Below are positions 1 to 13,400 of a stretch of 64,000 nucleotides of DNA, one piece after another. The stretch covers positions 3,559,001 to 3,623,000 of the forward strand of contig NC_087114.1 of the NCBI RefSeq assembly GCF_963855985.1, read 5' to 3'. A model generated the notes under the pieces. The model did not search any database and was not told where the DNA came from. It saw only the letters and a list, made by a program, of their open reading frames with translations. This DNA comes from Ostrinia nubilalis. Taxonomy: Eukaryota; Arthropoda; Insecta; Lepidoptera; Crambidae. Numbering within the stretch: the stretch's first letter is position 1; each line of letters starts with the position of its first letter. The translations under genes were made by a program, and so were the position numbers.

Positions 1-329
1 TCCCATGACAAACAAGGGTATAAATAAACCTGAAAGAAAGAAGTATACGTCACGCGCAGTTATGTTTTAAGGTGGTGACCTATCACGTACGCTGTTAACT
101 ATCTAACATTTGACAAAATCACCGGATTTTTCCGTAGTAGAATCCAAATAGGACTGACGGCATAACAAATCAAATAGTTTATTCAGTACATAGGCCCTTT
201 CCAGGGCGCTTATACACGTCCCAAATATAGCTTACCCTACCTCACATAGCTCGTACGGGCGGGCGGGGCACATAGCTTGTAGAGACAATGGCCGTTGGGG
301 CAGAAAAGTTCTCGAGTAGCGACCACGGG

Positions 330-495
330 CTGGAAGACGTAGCGTGGGCAGGCCTCCTACTAGGTGGACCGACGATCTGGTAAAGGTCGCGGGAAGAGCC
401 TGGTTGCGGGCAGCGCAGGACCGTTCATTGTAAAAAACCTTGGGGGAGGCCTTTGTCCAGCAGTGGGCGTCATTTGGCTGAAACGAACGAAAGAA
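330..495 (+). repeat. RTE-type LINE 3' end fragment
   Basis: The stretch runs from 'gtggaccgacgatctggtaa' through 'gggggaggcctttgtccag' to 'tggctgaaacgaacgaa'. This is the dispersed 3' end of an RTE-like non-LTR element seen many times here (9110, 24205, 31430, 49640, 51345, 55420, 61735). Intact copies would encode the last residues of the reverse transcriptase (R-W-T-D-D-L-x-K-V-A-G-x-x-W-x-Q-A-A). No autonomous copy is present here. Confidence 0.6.
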
Positions 496-1268
496 CCACC
501 ATTTTGGGACAATATAGACTGGTGCTGAGAAGTGGCGGAAAAAACTCAGTCACCTTGGTCATACAGAACTACAGATTCATTTCTTATCGCACAATCAAGT
601 CGGCAGATGCATCTGAGCCAATTAAAAGTGACAATCATCATCCCAAAGTCCAAAATTGACTCATTAAATCCAGGAATCATGTCCTCATGTTGGTACAGCA
701 TACAAATAATGATGAGTCAACACACATATTGTGTAGCACTGGCCCCACGCCAGTGAGTTAAGTAATGAGCATATTATTTATTATATTGTCTGGGACACTG
801 GTTCTCAAAGTTTAGGAAGCATACCCCAGGAGGTGATAATTTAGCGCAAAATTGTTTCTTGGTGAAAATGTAATAAGGCAGAAATTGGCTTGTGAATCAA
901 GCCAGTGTCAGTAATTTATGAATAAGGGGGTAAAAAACGTAACTAAAACTCTTTGGCACAGAATAGATTTTTAATTAAGTCACCCCTCGTGGTAAGCTTA
1001 ATATGCTTGTGTTACGAATGGATTCACCACGATAATCCGCAGCGCGGCGGGGATCGAACCCGCTTTCCTCGGAATGGGACTTACAGAAGTTACAATCTAG
1101 AAATCCTGTTCTGTCCTCTATCCAGTTCTTGGGAAAATAATTTAGTATCCATTACAGAAGCACAATTTGGCTAAAATTAAAAGGCATTTATTTCATCTCC
1201 CTTAGTCGCCTTATACGACATCCACGTGTAGAATGGGAGTGGTCCTATCCTACTATCATTGACTTACG

Positions 1269-1411
1269 CCAGTATTCACAAACAATACTTGCTTAAGTGA
1301 AGCAGTAAATCGAACGCACAGCTTTGAACAGAGCTCTGTGATTGGTTCGTGTGTCATCCTGTGCGTCCACGCGCACTGTGAGACCTCATAGTAATGTTTG
1401 TGAATACGGGC
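1269..1411. mobile_element. MITE, 'cccgtattcacaaa' family, copy 1
   Basis: About 143 bp with inverted ends 'cagtattcacaaac' and 'gtttgtgaatacgggc'. Two other copies lie at 28341-28482 and 46183-46328. The interior 'gctctgtgattggttcgtgt' is shared. It has no coding capacity. Confidence 0.7.
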
Positions 1412-2699
1412 ATTAATCTACTAGAATACAGATGATTTACGAATTATTGGTGTTATCAGCTATCAAATTAGATAAATGACACTGACCTTAGTCAATTGAG
1501 TCACATCATGACATAAACAAAAAAAATGCTCAGATATGTGTCATCAAAATAATATTTGAAAAGTTTATTACAAGACAATTTTTTAAAAGCTTTGCATATG
1601 GGTAGGAACTTTTTACCTCATTTAGTTTCAAGGTCAAAAAGAATTTCTTTCCTGGCAAATAGGGTACAAATTCCAAATGATTGGGAACCAGTGGTTACAT
1701 TATTAACTTATGGATTTCTTTGGTGCCTAGGGAAAACATCATGTAGCTTAAATAAGTACTTCTGTACTAAGGGCACTAAATGAAATTAAACATGTATACT
1801 AGTGATCCGTAAATTTTGAATATTAGACTTATGTACTTATAAACATATTATTATGAAGCTAAACTAAACACTGAGGTATCTTTTGTAGACATAATAAAGA
1901 AGATTTTCCAAAACTAATTTAGTGCTATCAACTCTACACTTGCTAAATCACAATTTAGCAATTCCTACTTCATTGTCCATTCAGTACTCTGCCTTGCCTT
2001 CATAAAACTCTAAGGATGGATTTGACCAAACAAGAGTAAATATTAATAATCTCAGAATAAATCACCAGTAATTCGACATTTTGAGATATTTCCCATACTG
2101 AAACTGTCAATGTGCCAGTCATACCAGGAGTTATTCTAAGAAAAAAGTTTGATTGAATCGGGCCTAAAACAGTTAATTATCTTGTAATCAATTTACATTG
2201 GAAATAAGTCATTATTTAGTAGCGCTGTTATATCAATGTAAAGTTGAGTGAGTCTGTGAGTTATTGTTAATTGTTTATGTAAAAACTGTTTATCAACTGT
2301 ATTTACATGGATTTTAATGGTCATTATTATCTGAATGATAATGTATTGTGATTTAAACAAACATTTAATCAGCAGACCAGTTCGGAAAATAACATTGAGT
2401 TTACTGTTATTTTTATTTGTATTATTTGAAATTAAGAGTATATTTTTAGAGGCACGGCAAAGTCTAAATAACCTGGGTTTTCTTAATTTTTTCATTGTTG
2501 AACCAAATTTAGACCTATCCATAGAGAAAGTAGGAAGGTAGGTAACCTATTAAGGCTGGACCTATACTCTGTAGGTAATGTAAGAACCTCCTCAGGTTTT
2601 AAGTGTTGACTGTATATTTCTTACTTGCACAGTGTTTCATATGTATATTAAGCTATATACAAATAGATATTTATCACATGTCGTTTTAACTATTCTACT

Positions 2700-2945
2700 C
2701 TGCCGTCACCACACGGCTTGTCACCAACCCCTACTCTTCCCGCGGGTGTCGTAAGAGGCGACTTAGGGACTACACATCAAACAGAGAATGGGCAGCAGCG
2801 CTCTCTGAAACACATCAATCTTTTAAACTGCGATCTCCAACCCGCCTGCCTAGCGTGGAGATTATGGCAAAACCCTCCACTATAGTGGAGGAGGCTCATA
2901 GTCCAGCAGTGGACTGTAAAGGGCTGTTGATGATGATGATGATGT
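2700..2945 (+). repeat. LINE/SINE 3' tail ending in a (gat)n run
   Basis: Includes 'cgggtgtcgtaagaggcgac', 'gtccagcagtggactgtaaa' and a terminal 'gatgatgatgatgatg' run, typical of lepidopteran non-LTR tails. Pieces of the same family, with the 'cttagtcgcc...acgac' module in the opposite orientation, recur near 1196, 31170 and 59700. Confidence 0.55.
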
Positions 2946-3521
2946 TTTAACTATCCCACCATTGTTTTAACCTTCTTAGGTTGAAAAGCCTTGAAACAAG
3001 CAAGTTCTATGGTGATAACTTTATATTTACTACAGTAGTAGGTACCTATTTGATGTCAAATAAATGTCCATGACCCTGAATATAAAAAGAAAGATGAGTT
3101 TTTGACTAAATCTCTACCTGTTTTACAAAGATATCTCTGTATTAAAGTAATTTATACTTTAAAAAACCCTTATTATTTGATGTGATTATGAAAACAAAAT
3201 AAATTATAACACAAACAAAAAGTTTCATGCAAAAGTGGGAGTAAAACATACTAACTGACATCATACCACAAACCATTCATGATTGTAGCCTATAACTGGG
3301 CCACAGAACAACCATACACATACATACAGGCGTACACAGACGCGCCGTGGTCATCCCCGCGTTATCTAGCAATTTCTCAACAGTACAAGTGAACAAAACT
3401 TGCATATTTAAACGGATAGCCGCTGAGGCATTCAATTTATTACTTTCTCCAACTAACAAAATGTTCTCGCGAACTATGAATGAAATTACCAACGTACATA
3501 AACAAAATAACATTCACTTAC

Positions 3522-3786
3522 GTCGTATGGTGCATTTTTTTCAGCGATCGAGGCTTTATCGCGGTCTGAAAATGGAAAGAGCACAAATAAGCAACTAGGT
3601 TGATCCGAGATGTTCGACCGAGAAATACGATTATGCCATTGGTATGTTGTATAACCGATGTTGTATTATTAGATTTAGAAGTACACTACCATCGTCCTCG
3701 GAGCCCGATGGCCCGGTTGCGCTTTCAGTCTTTTTGGGGACTGTGCTATCCATAACTTCGATATGATCACTGTCCCCCGAGGCCAT
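3522..3786 (-). CDS. 5' end of an unidentified gene (two coding exons, incomplete)
   Basis: Exon 1 is 3786-3690: the ATG follows 'gaaaacaaaa' and the exon encodes MASGDSDHIEVMDSTVPKKT plus a Ser/Glu/Asp-rich stretch (32 codons plus one base), ending at the donor gtagtg. Exon 2 is 3565-3522, after the good acceptor ccattttcag, completes the split codon and encodes DRDKASIAEKNAPYD before the strong donor gtaagtg. Matching phases and two canonical splice junctions argue for a real gene. The 47 residues seen are polar and acidic with no domain I recognise. The remaining exons must lie to the left and are not located. The start is the first ATG of a frame that opens just downstream of a promoter-like region shared with the PWWP gene. 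Confidence 0.55.
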
Positions 3787-4404
3787 TTTTGTTTTCCTGT
3801 TACACCCCCTATTTTGAAGTCTCTCGATTCAATGTATGCACAATATTAATTCTCATGGCTCACATCACACTTGCATCGCTAGCACAATGATTCACTATAA
3901 TTTAATTAGAAGAAATCAATTAGTTTACGCGAAAACGCTCGCCCGAAGCATTCGACTGACACGACCGCTCATTGTAACTGTGTTGCCAACTGAAAAATAA
4001 ATTACCATTAATACCATAGACTAGAAACTTATGTCGACAGTGATGTTCTAATCTGCTTCTCCCACAAAAACCGTAAATCGTAAACAAAATAAGCATTTTA
4101 AGGGTTAAACAAAAAAAAATACAATCAAATGGCAACCATACTCTCTAATCTGTGATGGCAACACCGAGGAACGCCATGTTTATTTCTTTTCCGTCATTCC
4201 TTTGCCGCGGTAAGATTTTTAAGGTTATTTCTTATCTTGGCGTCTTTAGTTATTTTCGCTGAATAATACAACATAATATTATTAACGGATAGACGATTAC
4301 TGTGTGAATAAACAACTGTGGTGTTTTGAAATTCCAGCCATTTAGCGCTACGGTGTTGGTATCGTCTGAAGCGTTTGCTATTTGATTTGCGGCATTCTAT
4401 CAAA
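3787..4404. promoter_or_regulatory. Divergent promoter region between two head-to-head genes
   Basis: The 618 bp separate the ATG of the minus-strand gene (3786) from the ATG of the PWWP/IBD gene (4405). No TATA box is obvious for either. A possible 5' untranslated exon of the plus gene ends near 4208 at 'ccgcg|gtaaga', but no matching acceptor was confirmed. The arrangement is consistent with a shared housekeeping-type promoter (inference). Confidence 0.4.
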
Positions 4405-7400
4405 ATGGGAAAAAAAGTGAGAGAATACAAGTCTGGAGACTTCATTTTCGCCAAAGTTAAAGGGTATCCAGCATGGCCAGCCAGGGTGAGTGCTATCAGG
4501 GCTTGTAACGAGCAATCTAACTTGCAAAAACGCTGTAATGAATTCTAATTGGATGAGCGCGGGAAGACATATTTGAGTGATGCTTTCCATCCGAATTTTG
4601 TGGCATTGCTTGTGAAATTGTGAGCATTTCAAGCTTCTAAACTCATCACAGTTCCCCACGATCCTGTTAAACCATCCAAAAGCCAGTTTCTCTTACAATA
4701 AAACCAAGAAATGTACATTAACATTGTGGACCCATTTGCCAACGCGTCGCCCACTCAGTGCGCTTACCCTGCATCGTTTAACAATATCTAACATGTTATC
4801 AGTGCTCAGTTTGCGAATACATTAACTACATTCGATGTTGTTGAAAACTTTAACAGTTATCACTGTTACAGCCATCTTGTAACCAATTTTGTACTGAAAA
4901 ACTAAAATGCTAATTTAGTTCTTTGTTGGAATATGTTTGATTTTAAATCCCTAGTATTTTAAACAATAATGAGCATCTACTCAAAGTATTTAGAAAAAAT
5001 ATGTAAATACATAATGTAAAATGATAATTACTAGTTTTCATGAATAAAATAATTAGTTTTAGAACAAACCTTAGAATAAATTTATTCTAGTATGATGCAC
5101 CATAAGTAGGTAACATTTTATTCGTATTAATTTATAATTCATAATGTTGAACTTTTCGATTGATAAATAAATTTTTTGTTTCAGGTACAAAGACTGAATG
5201 GCAAGAAATATTTTGTATATTTCTATGGAACAGGAGAAACGTAAGTTGCTAACAAATAAAATAACTGTATTTCACCCAGTTCAAATAACTTTTTTGAATT
5301 AAATACCAAATAATTAGCATAATAACTAAGGCAATAAAAGAAATTATGTCTAACAAGAATTAATAAAATGTGAGACTATGAGCAATAAATAAGAATTTGA
5401 CAAAGCAAAACCAACTTGACATTTTATTATGTTTACTTCATTGCACAAAGAACTTTAACTTTGTCTCCTAGCAGGTAGTTGAACCCAGGACCTCCTGTTC
5501 TACATAATAGCTACTAAATCACTTAGCAATGGCATTAATCATGATACATAGAGGATTTTTTTGTATCTGCCGCTCTCCTATTCATTGCTATGCCTTTAGA
5601 CACTAGAGGTGCACATAATAATTAGTAGGTAAAGGGTAAGGATAAAATCCATTTAATGCAATGTGAAAAAATAATTTAACTGGATGCAAGCCGCTACCAA
5701 CCGGTTAACATGGAAATCATGGAGGCCTATGTTAAACAGTGAATATGTCCTATGGGTGAAATGATGATGAATAAATAAATAATATATAAACTCTTTCAGC
5801 GCAAACCTCCCACCGAACATGATATTCGACTACGCAGAGAACAAAGAGAAGTTTCTGACCAAGACGGTGAAGAGACGGGACTTCAACGACGGTGTGAAGC
5901 AGATCGAACATGACTTCGCTAATAATGTCCCTCTGGAGCAAGTTATTGGGCTGGCGGCTGAGGTGAGGATATTTTAATTTATAAGGCGGAAAGCATACCA
6001 CCCTCCATATTTTTGGTTTCGAACGAAGAAAAATGTAAAATTTTTATAAATCTATACGTATAATTAAAAATAAATGTAATAATAATAAAGCCTGCTACTG
6101 AGAAAAATGTATAACACACATTTGTTATTGCAATAATAAAGATTTACAATTTGTATTTTTTTGTCACAAAGAGAAAGCTTTTTACCTAATAGAAACTGAT
6201 CAGGCTGAAGCTGAAGGTGCAAGTGAGCTTAACTTAGAATCCTCAACCACAGAGGAACTGTCCATCTTACCTCCAACTGCCAAAAATCAAAACTGTTAAC
6301 ATTGTTGATAAAATTGCATTGAAACGATTACAGCCGCCAGCCGAAGCTGCTAATGACAGCGCTAACGACACTGCCAACGATACGATGGAAGAGACGACCG
6401 CCGACACCACAGCAGACGATACTGTAGCCGATGAGGTGAGTCTACAACGAATCATCATTTCTGCGACAAAATGTCCACTTCTGTACATAGGTCTCCCCCA
6501 ATAATTTCAAGTTTGTAGGTACCTATTTTAGTTTCTGAGATTTCGTAATGAGTGAGTCAGTCAGTGTCACCTTTCGCTTTTATATAAATAGATCTAGAGA
6601 AAAGTTGTCAATGAGGGCTATCGTTTTTATACTTAACAGTTGGCACCCCTGGCGAGTGACAGGACCTTACTCTACAGTGGCGCCATCTTGATGAGTGCAA
6701 ATGCGATAGTCCTCCTACCACTTTCGCGCTCACCAGTTGGTGCCACTGTCTTCGCTACTAGCAAGTGACAGGACCTTACTCTACAGTGGCGCTAACTGGT
6801 GAGTGCTAAAACGATAGCCCTTATTGGCTGGTGGTGTCAACTACACTTTTATAATGCGAACAACTGGAATTCGCTGCCTGCTGCTGTCCTTCCTGACACT
6901 ATAATCCGGGCCTTTTCAAGGCGAGAGTGAATAGGCACTTACAGGGCAGATATGTACCATCCTAGACTGCATCTCACTTAACACCAGGTACGATTGCGGT
7001 CAAATACCTGCCTTGTCCTGCATAAAAAAAACATACTTCGACTCATATTGGCAGTACCTGCTTGACGCTAGTATCTAATAGCATGGATTTTCAACAGAGC
7101 ACAATATATTGAGATGTACTTGTGTCTACAACGAAATCCTAGAGCAAATAGTCAGTGCCAACATTGTTACTGTGAGGCTAAGTAACAATTGGTCGAGAGG
7201 TCTGACATGAAAATAAGTAATATGATTTCATTACTTAATTTTATTAATTAAGGCTGGCTGCACTACCTAGCTTTAATAGTAACTATGACTATAATCGGTG
7301 CTTTTTGTATGGAGTTTGACAGACTTTTGACGTTTGTTCAAGTTATAGTAAGATGGTGCGACCCAGCCTTAAAAGGTCAAACCGCATTTACGCAGCGCAC

Positions 7401-10400
7401 CACTGCACGTCGTGACAGTAAGGCCCAGTTCCTCTAGCATGAACAACTTTCGTCTTCGAATCGTTTGCGTATCCGATAAAATTCGATACTCGACCTTCGA
7501 ATTAAACGATAACGTGACAATTTTGATTCTCAAAATAAGTTTCGTGCAACCATTTCTCACACTAAGTTCAGTTTACGACATGTTCACAAGGGCGCTGTTG
7601 TAGTTTTCGTACTAAATCTTTTGATGGCGATTCGAGTACGCAAACGATTTGAACTCAAAAGTTTTTCGTGCTAGCCGCACAGAACACACGGTGAAACGCA
7701 ACTGCAACGAAACTGCAACTTCTAGTTACTTTTGAGTTGCATCTAAGTTTCTGCCATAGCGTCCGTTGAGAGACCACACATGACGCGACCAGTTTGAAAC
7801 CGATTTGAACTGGTCAAACTGGTCGCATCATGTGTGGTCTCTCAACGGAATCTATGGCGTCAAATTATCCTTTCAATCATTTTGTATGGACTATGTCGCA
7901 TTATGACAGCGCTGCATAGTTGCTTACGAGAGAATATTTTGACACGCAGTGCAGTGCCACGTAGCGCCGCGCAAATGCGGTCCGACCTTTAAGCCTTGGG
8001 CAGACCAAACGCAGGGCAGTAGCTGAGCTGAGCTGCTGCTCAGTTTTAATGCGGGCCCGCGCAAGTTGTAATACAAGAAACTCTTTGAAGTATGTCACAC
8101 CAAATTTGATCGCGGGCCCGCGCTCCAACCGCGCCGCACTGCAACTGCCGAAATACAAACGAGGCGGCGCGGGTGCGGGACAGAAGCGGCGCGAACGCGG
8201 GCCCGCGCTGTTGTATTACTATGGCGGCCATATTAGCATGACACACCGGACGCAGGGCGGTAGCAGCGCGTTGAAAGCGGTTCGAATTCGAATATGTATT
8301 GAAATTTTTGACAACCGCCGCGTTGCAACTGCTTTGAAACTGCGCTGCTTTCAGTGTGCCTCAGCCGCGCTGCAACTGATCCGCACTGCTTCTGACCCGC
8401 GTTTGGTCTGTGGAAGCCTTTAAAGTTACATCTCTTACAGAGCGCTGCGAACGTGACGCAGAACGACACAGCGGTTGAAGACTCCGACGACGCAGGAGCC
8501 CTGGTAATAGACGAGGCTAAGGTTTGTTGTTTAGCTAACGGTGTCATGGAGGACTAACACACTAACAACATTAGGGGTTACGGTAATATTAGTGCACTAA
8601 AGCCCGGTCTGTGAGCACGTAGAATTTTGTCCAATGACCCCAAGCTACCCATCCTTATCGCTCGCGCGTAATTATATTGCTGTCGCGACTGTGCGACGCG
8701 CGCCCGCAGTGAGTGCGAGCGCGACATATAACATAATTACGCGCGAGCGATAAGGATGGGTAGCTTGGGATCATTGGACAAAATTCTACGTGCTCACACA
8801 CCAGACTTTTTTTTTTTTTTTTTAATCTGTTTTTATTTAGGGACTTTTGTTTGAAAACATGTCAGTCCCATCGAATCTTAACCTATTATAAGCTTAGTAA
8901 GAGTTGAATTTGTGCACTAAAAATTATTAATTACTAATACTCTTATTCTAACTTTCTCTTTTCAATTCTGGCTTTCGCTGCTTGAACATTAATAGTCAAG
9001 TAGGTCTTTTTTTGCTCGTTCCCAATGAGTAACCCTGTTACTATTTTTTTTATGGGAATGGATATATTTTTATTTCTCTTTACGCAAAAAATACAAGTGT
9101 ATATTTCTTTGGCACCCACAAGGTGGACCAACGACATCATAAAGGTACCGGGAAGGCGCTGGACGCAGGCCGCTACCAACCGGGCGACATGGAAAGCATT
9201 GGGGGAGGCCTATGTTTAGCAGTGGACGTCCTATGGCTGAGATGATGATGATTTTTTGTTATGCGATATTAGCTATGTTACTATATTATTATTTGCTATA
9301 ATGCCACTAGGTATAACAAAATTGCATTTCAGTTTGTTTATTATGATTGATTTTTTTTTATTTACGTTTGTTTTTTACCTAACCGCCAAAAGGAGGGCTA
9401 TGTTTTCAATAGTTGAACACACACATCTCTATCAACAGAAGGGTCGTAAAGGCAAAGACGCCAAGACACCAGCCAAAGAAGCCCCCAAGCCTAAAGAACC
9501 AAAAACGCCCCGCGGGAAACCGAAGAAGGATCAGGAACCAAAGGAGGATGAAGAAGAAAACGCCAAAAATGAGGAGATTGTCAGCAGGAGTGGCAGGAAG
9601 ATCAGGCCGAAAAGGTAAGATTGGTTATTTATTTACTAGCGTCCGCCCGCGACTTCGTGCTTTGGGGGTGGAGTTTCGTAAAACCCGTTCTTAGTGAGCA
9701 CCTACGTTCTAAAAGGAACACCCATGCAAAATTTGAGACTTCTAGCACTTGTAGTTTCTGAGATTTCGTGATGAGTGAGTTAGTCAATCAACCTTTCGCT
9801 TTTGTAGATATACAGGGTGTTAGGTAAATGGGTATATGAGCCGAGACTAGCCCATGTTAACATACTCATATAAATACTATAGTGGTGTCAGAAAGTGGAT
9901 ATCGTAATATTTAATAAAAAATATTTTCCCATACAAAACTAAATAAATTATTATTATTTTAATTTTTGGACAGCCCTACGATCGCGCAACTCCCTCCTAG
10001 GTCAAACGTGGTCAAACGGTATTTCATTCACAAAGGAGAACAACCATTTTGGGCCCAAGTTTGTACAGAGTTGTACATTGGTAGGTTTTTGATATTATAT
10101 TACGCATACATTAGGGAGTATTTTACGGTAAAAATGATAATTTTAACTGATGTCGTAAGTCGTATACAATAATAAAAACGAATTAATGATTTAATCTAAG
10201 ATAACGTAAAATGGAACGTTAAAAGTCAATCGATTAAAGACTCTAATACACTATAGTGTCCCACCAAACTCATTGACAGGGGGGCGCCACCATCGTTCAA
10301 CTATATAGTTTCTAACATGGCAAAAATCGGAACCAGCGATCCGGTATTGACGGTGGCGCCCCCTGTCAATGTCACGGGTGGGACAATTCAGTGTATTTGA

Positions 10401-13400
10401 TCTTTAAGAAGGTTTGTACTGACAGATGACAAAACTAAAATGATTGAATGAATTATTGAATGAAAATAATTCGTTTTGACATCTGTCAATGCAGCAATGT
10501 CACTTGCGAATCACAGATGAGACCACAGATTATAGAGTATGTCTTAAGGATCTAAAGGATGAGACTGTTGCGAATGCTTGTTGAATTGAATTAAAACGAA
10601 TTAAAAGAAGAAGAAGAAATAAAACTATCGATTAATAACATTTTATGCTATTTCTAACGGATTCTGCTTGCGATTTGGGTAACTGACGACTGGATTTTGT
10701 ATAAAAGTAACATTTTTTCTAGTTTTTTCTAATTTAGTTTTCTCGAGAATGACATTAGTTAGCAACCTCAAATAAACACAATAATAAACTAGTTTATGAA
10801 GGCATAAAAACGACATAAAATTTGTAGCTGTACAAATAACTTAGTACTGGGCCCAACGCTTCATAGAAAGTGGTTGTTCTCCTTTGACGCGAGTCGGCAC
10901 CGCCCACTTTTATTATTACTTTTGAACCAATTCTTCACTTACCTCTTTTTATTGACTCTGCAAGCAATCCAAGGTATTCAGGGGGTAACACTTCACTCTA
11001 ATTCACAAAACGAATCGCAACACATCTATCACATCCATCCACTCACTTAATTCACCTTCCCACGCTTTCAAGTGACCGGGTAGGTTCTTGTAGTGAAATC
11101 CTATTTTCAAGAACGGGATCTCCGGGTCTCCCATCGGTGGTATGGTGATGTCGATTCACCCACCCGTGAAAACATTAAGATACAAGGCATCGTGGAACGG
11201 AAGGTCTCCCGGACATAAATAGTTCATCACACTAAAGAAGACACAAAGTCCTATTGCACCAACACCACTCAACACACATCACCATAATTTCACTGTATTA
11301 CTTAGCTATTTGAATATCTAATTATCCAGAACGTCAACAACAAAACATCGCAACGAACGCAAATTATTTACTGACAAAATAATGTAAACAAATAAACATG
11401 GCCGCATGGCGCATGCGCGGTGCAACTAGTGCGGGGTCATTATTTTTTCCATAAAATCGGTAATCGATATTGATATTACATAAAATCGATTAAAATATCA
11501 AATTGTTTGAAAACCATCTGAGTAATCAATAGGAATGTCTTAAAATCAATTATCGATTAATTGATAGATCCTACCTACCTGAAATCGCTCATACTATCGA
11601 TGGGTCTAAATTAGTTTAACGATACCATTTGCATTGATAGAAGACATTGAAAAAAAAACAACACAGTTTTATTTGGTAAATTAAGAAAACCGTAATCTGC
11701 CATGCTTTTGGAAATGTTTTAGCTAAATTGAAATTTGCGATAAACGCTGTTATTTTTCTTAGATTAGAAAATATGATATTTTATTAACGATAGTATGAGT
11801 GATTGGGTGGCCTTTCGATAGGCTATTGATAGACAATCGGCAAGACTACTGTACTGACCAACTGGATTGTAATTACGGCACTGTAATTACGACACTTTGA
11901 CCCCAGACGACTCGACCTTCATTAGTCAATCATGAAATGAAAACTTAACCCCAACCACATGTCGTCTCCATTAATGATTGGAAATTAATTAATGGCACCT
12001 AAATTTATTATTTGTAGAATAAAAATCCTTCAACGATTTATTATCGAACACGTGAAAAATCTAAATCGATTTTTTGCCTTCAATGTCACCTCCTTACACA
12101 TCTCTACTCCTGCGCCGCGATGATCTTCCGACTCTTTCTTGCAAGTGAAAGCCGCCGTGCGATACGTCTTGCATCTCACTCGCACTACACGTGCCGGTCC
12201 CATTGTTCATCAACAAAAGACATTTCGTTGTCCTTCAAAGATTAAACAGAGCGTTGGACACATTTCTTTAATGCCTAAGGTTTTTTTTCAATGGTGTCTT
12301 ATTTTTAGTTAAGGTATTTTTAGTACACAATACCGTGATTTACGATGATAAAATTTAGATGATTACCTACAATGTCTCATTTTCCTTAATCAAAGTTATC
12401 AAGTTTTAATGATTCGTTCCTTCATTCATTTCAGCCGAATGACGTCCACAATGAACGGTCCTGATTATTCAGTTTATTTAAATAAGTAAGTTACAGTCAA
12501 TGAAGTACAATTAGTTCTTGACCACTTACTTACTTTTACTTATCCAAAATCCAAATCGAATCAAATAAGGTAAGGGAGTATTTGACTTGTGCTAAATCTT
12601 TTTAGATGGACTGATTCCTGGGGGATTGCTTAAGGTTTTTGCCTCTCAGAGACAAATTTTTAGGCAGAAAATTATAATGAATTCTGTTATTTGTTTTATC
12701 TACGCTAGTTTGTCGTACTATTAATTTTCAGGGGTGTCACGACGCAATTTGGCGACAAAAACTGAATCAGCTGATTACTCAATAATGGTACCTTTCCCAG
12801 ACTTTCTGACACCACTATAGTATTTATATGACTATGTTAACATGGGCTGGTCTCGGCTCATATACCCATTTACCTAACACCCTGTAGATTTAAAAAGTTG
12901 CTTTATTACAAAAAACTCCATTATTGATACTGTTTGATAGAGGTCGTGAAGCACTTTCAGGATCAGTAACCAGTTTTTCGATGTCTTTTATAGTTTAGAA
13001 ATAACTAGCTTTCCGCCCGCGGCTTCGCCCGCGTGGAATTTTGTCTGTCACAGAAAAACTTTATCGCGCGCGTCCCTGTTTCAAAAACCGGGATAAAAAC
13101 TATCCTATGTTCTTTCCCGGGACTCAAACTATCTCTATGCCAAATTTCATCAAAATCGGTTGCGAGGTTTAAGCGGGAAAGCGTAACAGACAGACAGACA
13201 GACAGAGTTACTTTCGCATTTATAATATGGGATTGAGTAAGATCACTTATCGTTTCCATTCTGTATAACATCACCCTACAGCCAATAGGGGTGGAGCAGT
13301 AAAGAAAAATGTTGCAAGAAGAGGAAATATCATTAAAACTTTTCACGCGTACGAAGTCACGGGCACAGCTAGTTATACCATATTCGGATCTCATTATGAT

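Larger units (their letters stand above)
1..3521. other. Left flank: no coding exon supported, repeat fragments
   Basis: No reading frame here has splice sites or a recognisable domain. The stretch holds a LINE tail (about 330-495), a tRNA-like SINE piece with a B-box-like sequence (about 1036-1075), a MITE (1269-1411), a LINE/SINE tail (about 2700-2945) and AT-rich sequence. Further exons of the minus-strand gene at 3522-3786 may lie here or beyond the left edge; I could not place any with confidence. Confidence 0.5.

Noticed and set aside
2193..2522. 109-codon minus-strand frame considered as the next exon of the 3522-3786 gene
   Set aside because: No acceptor in the required phase; the frame is Ile/Asn/Lys-rich as expected from AT-rich noncoding DNA.
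3106..3150. Possible 19-nt microexon on the minus strand ('agatatctttgtaaaacag')
   Set aside because: Splice-site-like ends by eye, but the tract is weak and nothing downstream supports it.
8049..8547. 124- and 104-codon frames on opposite strands
   Set aside because: They lie in a GC-rich MITE, overlap antiparallel and have no motif. Only exon 5 (8441-8521) is coding here.
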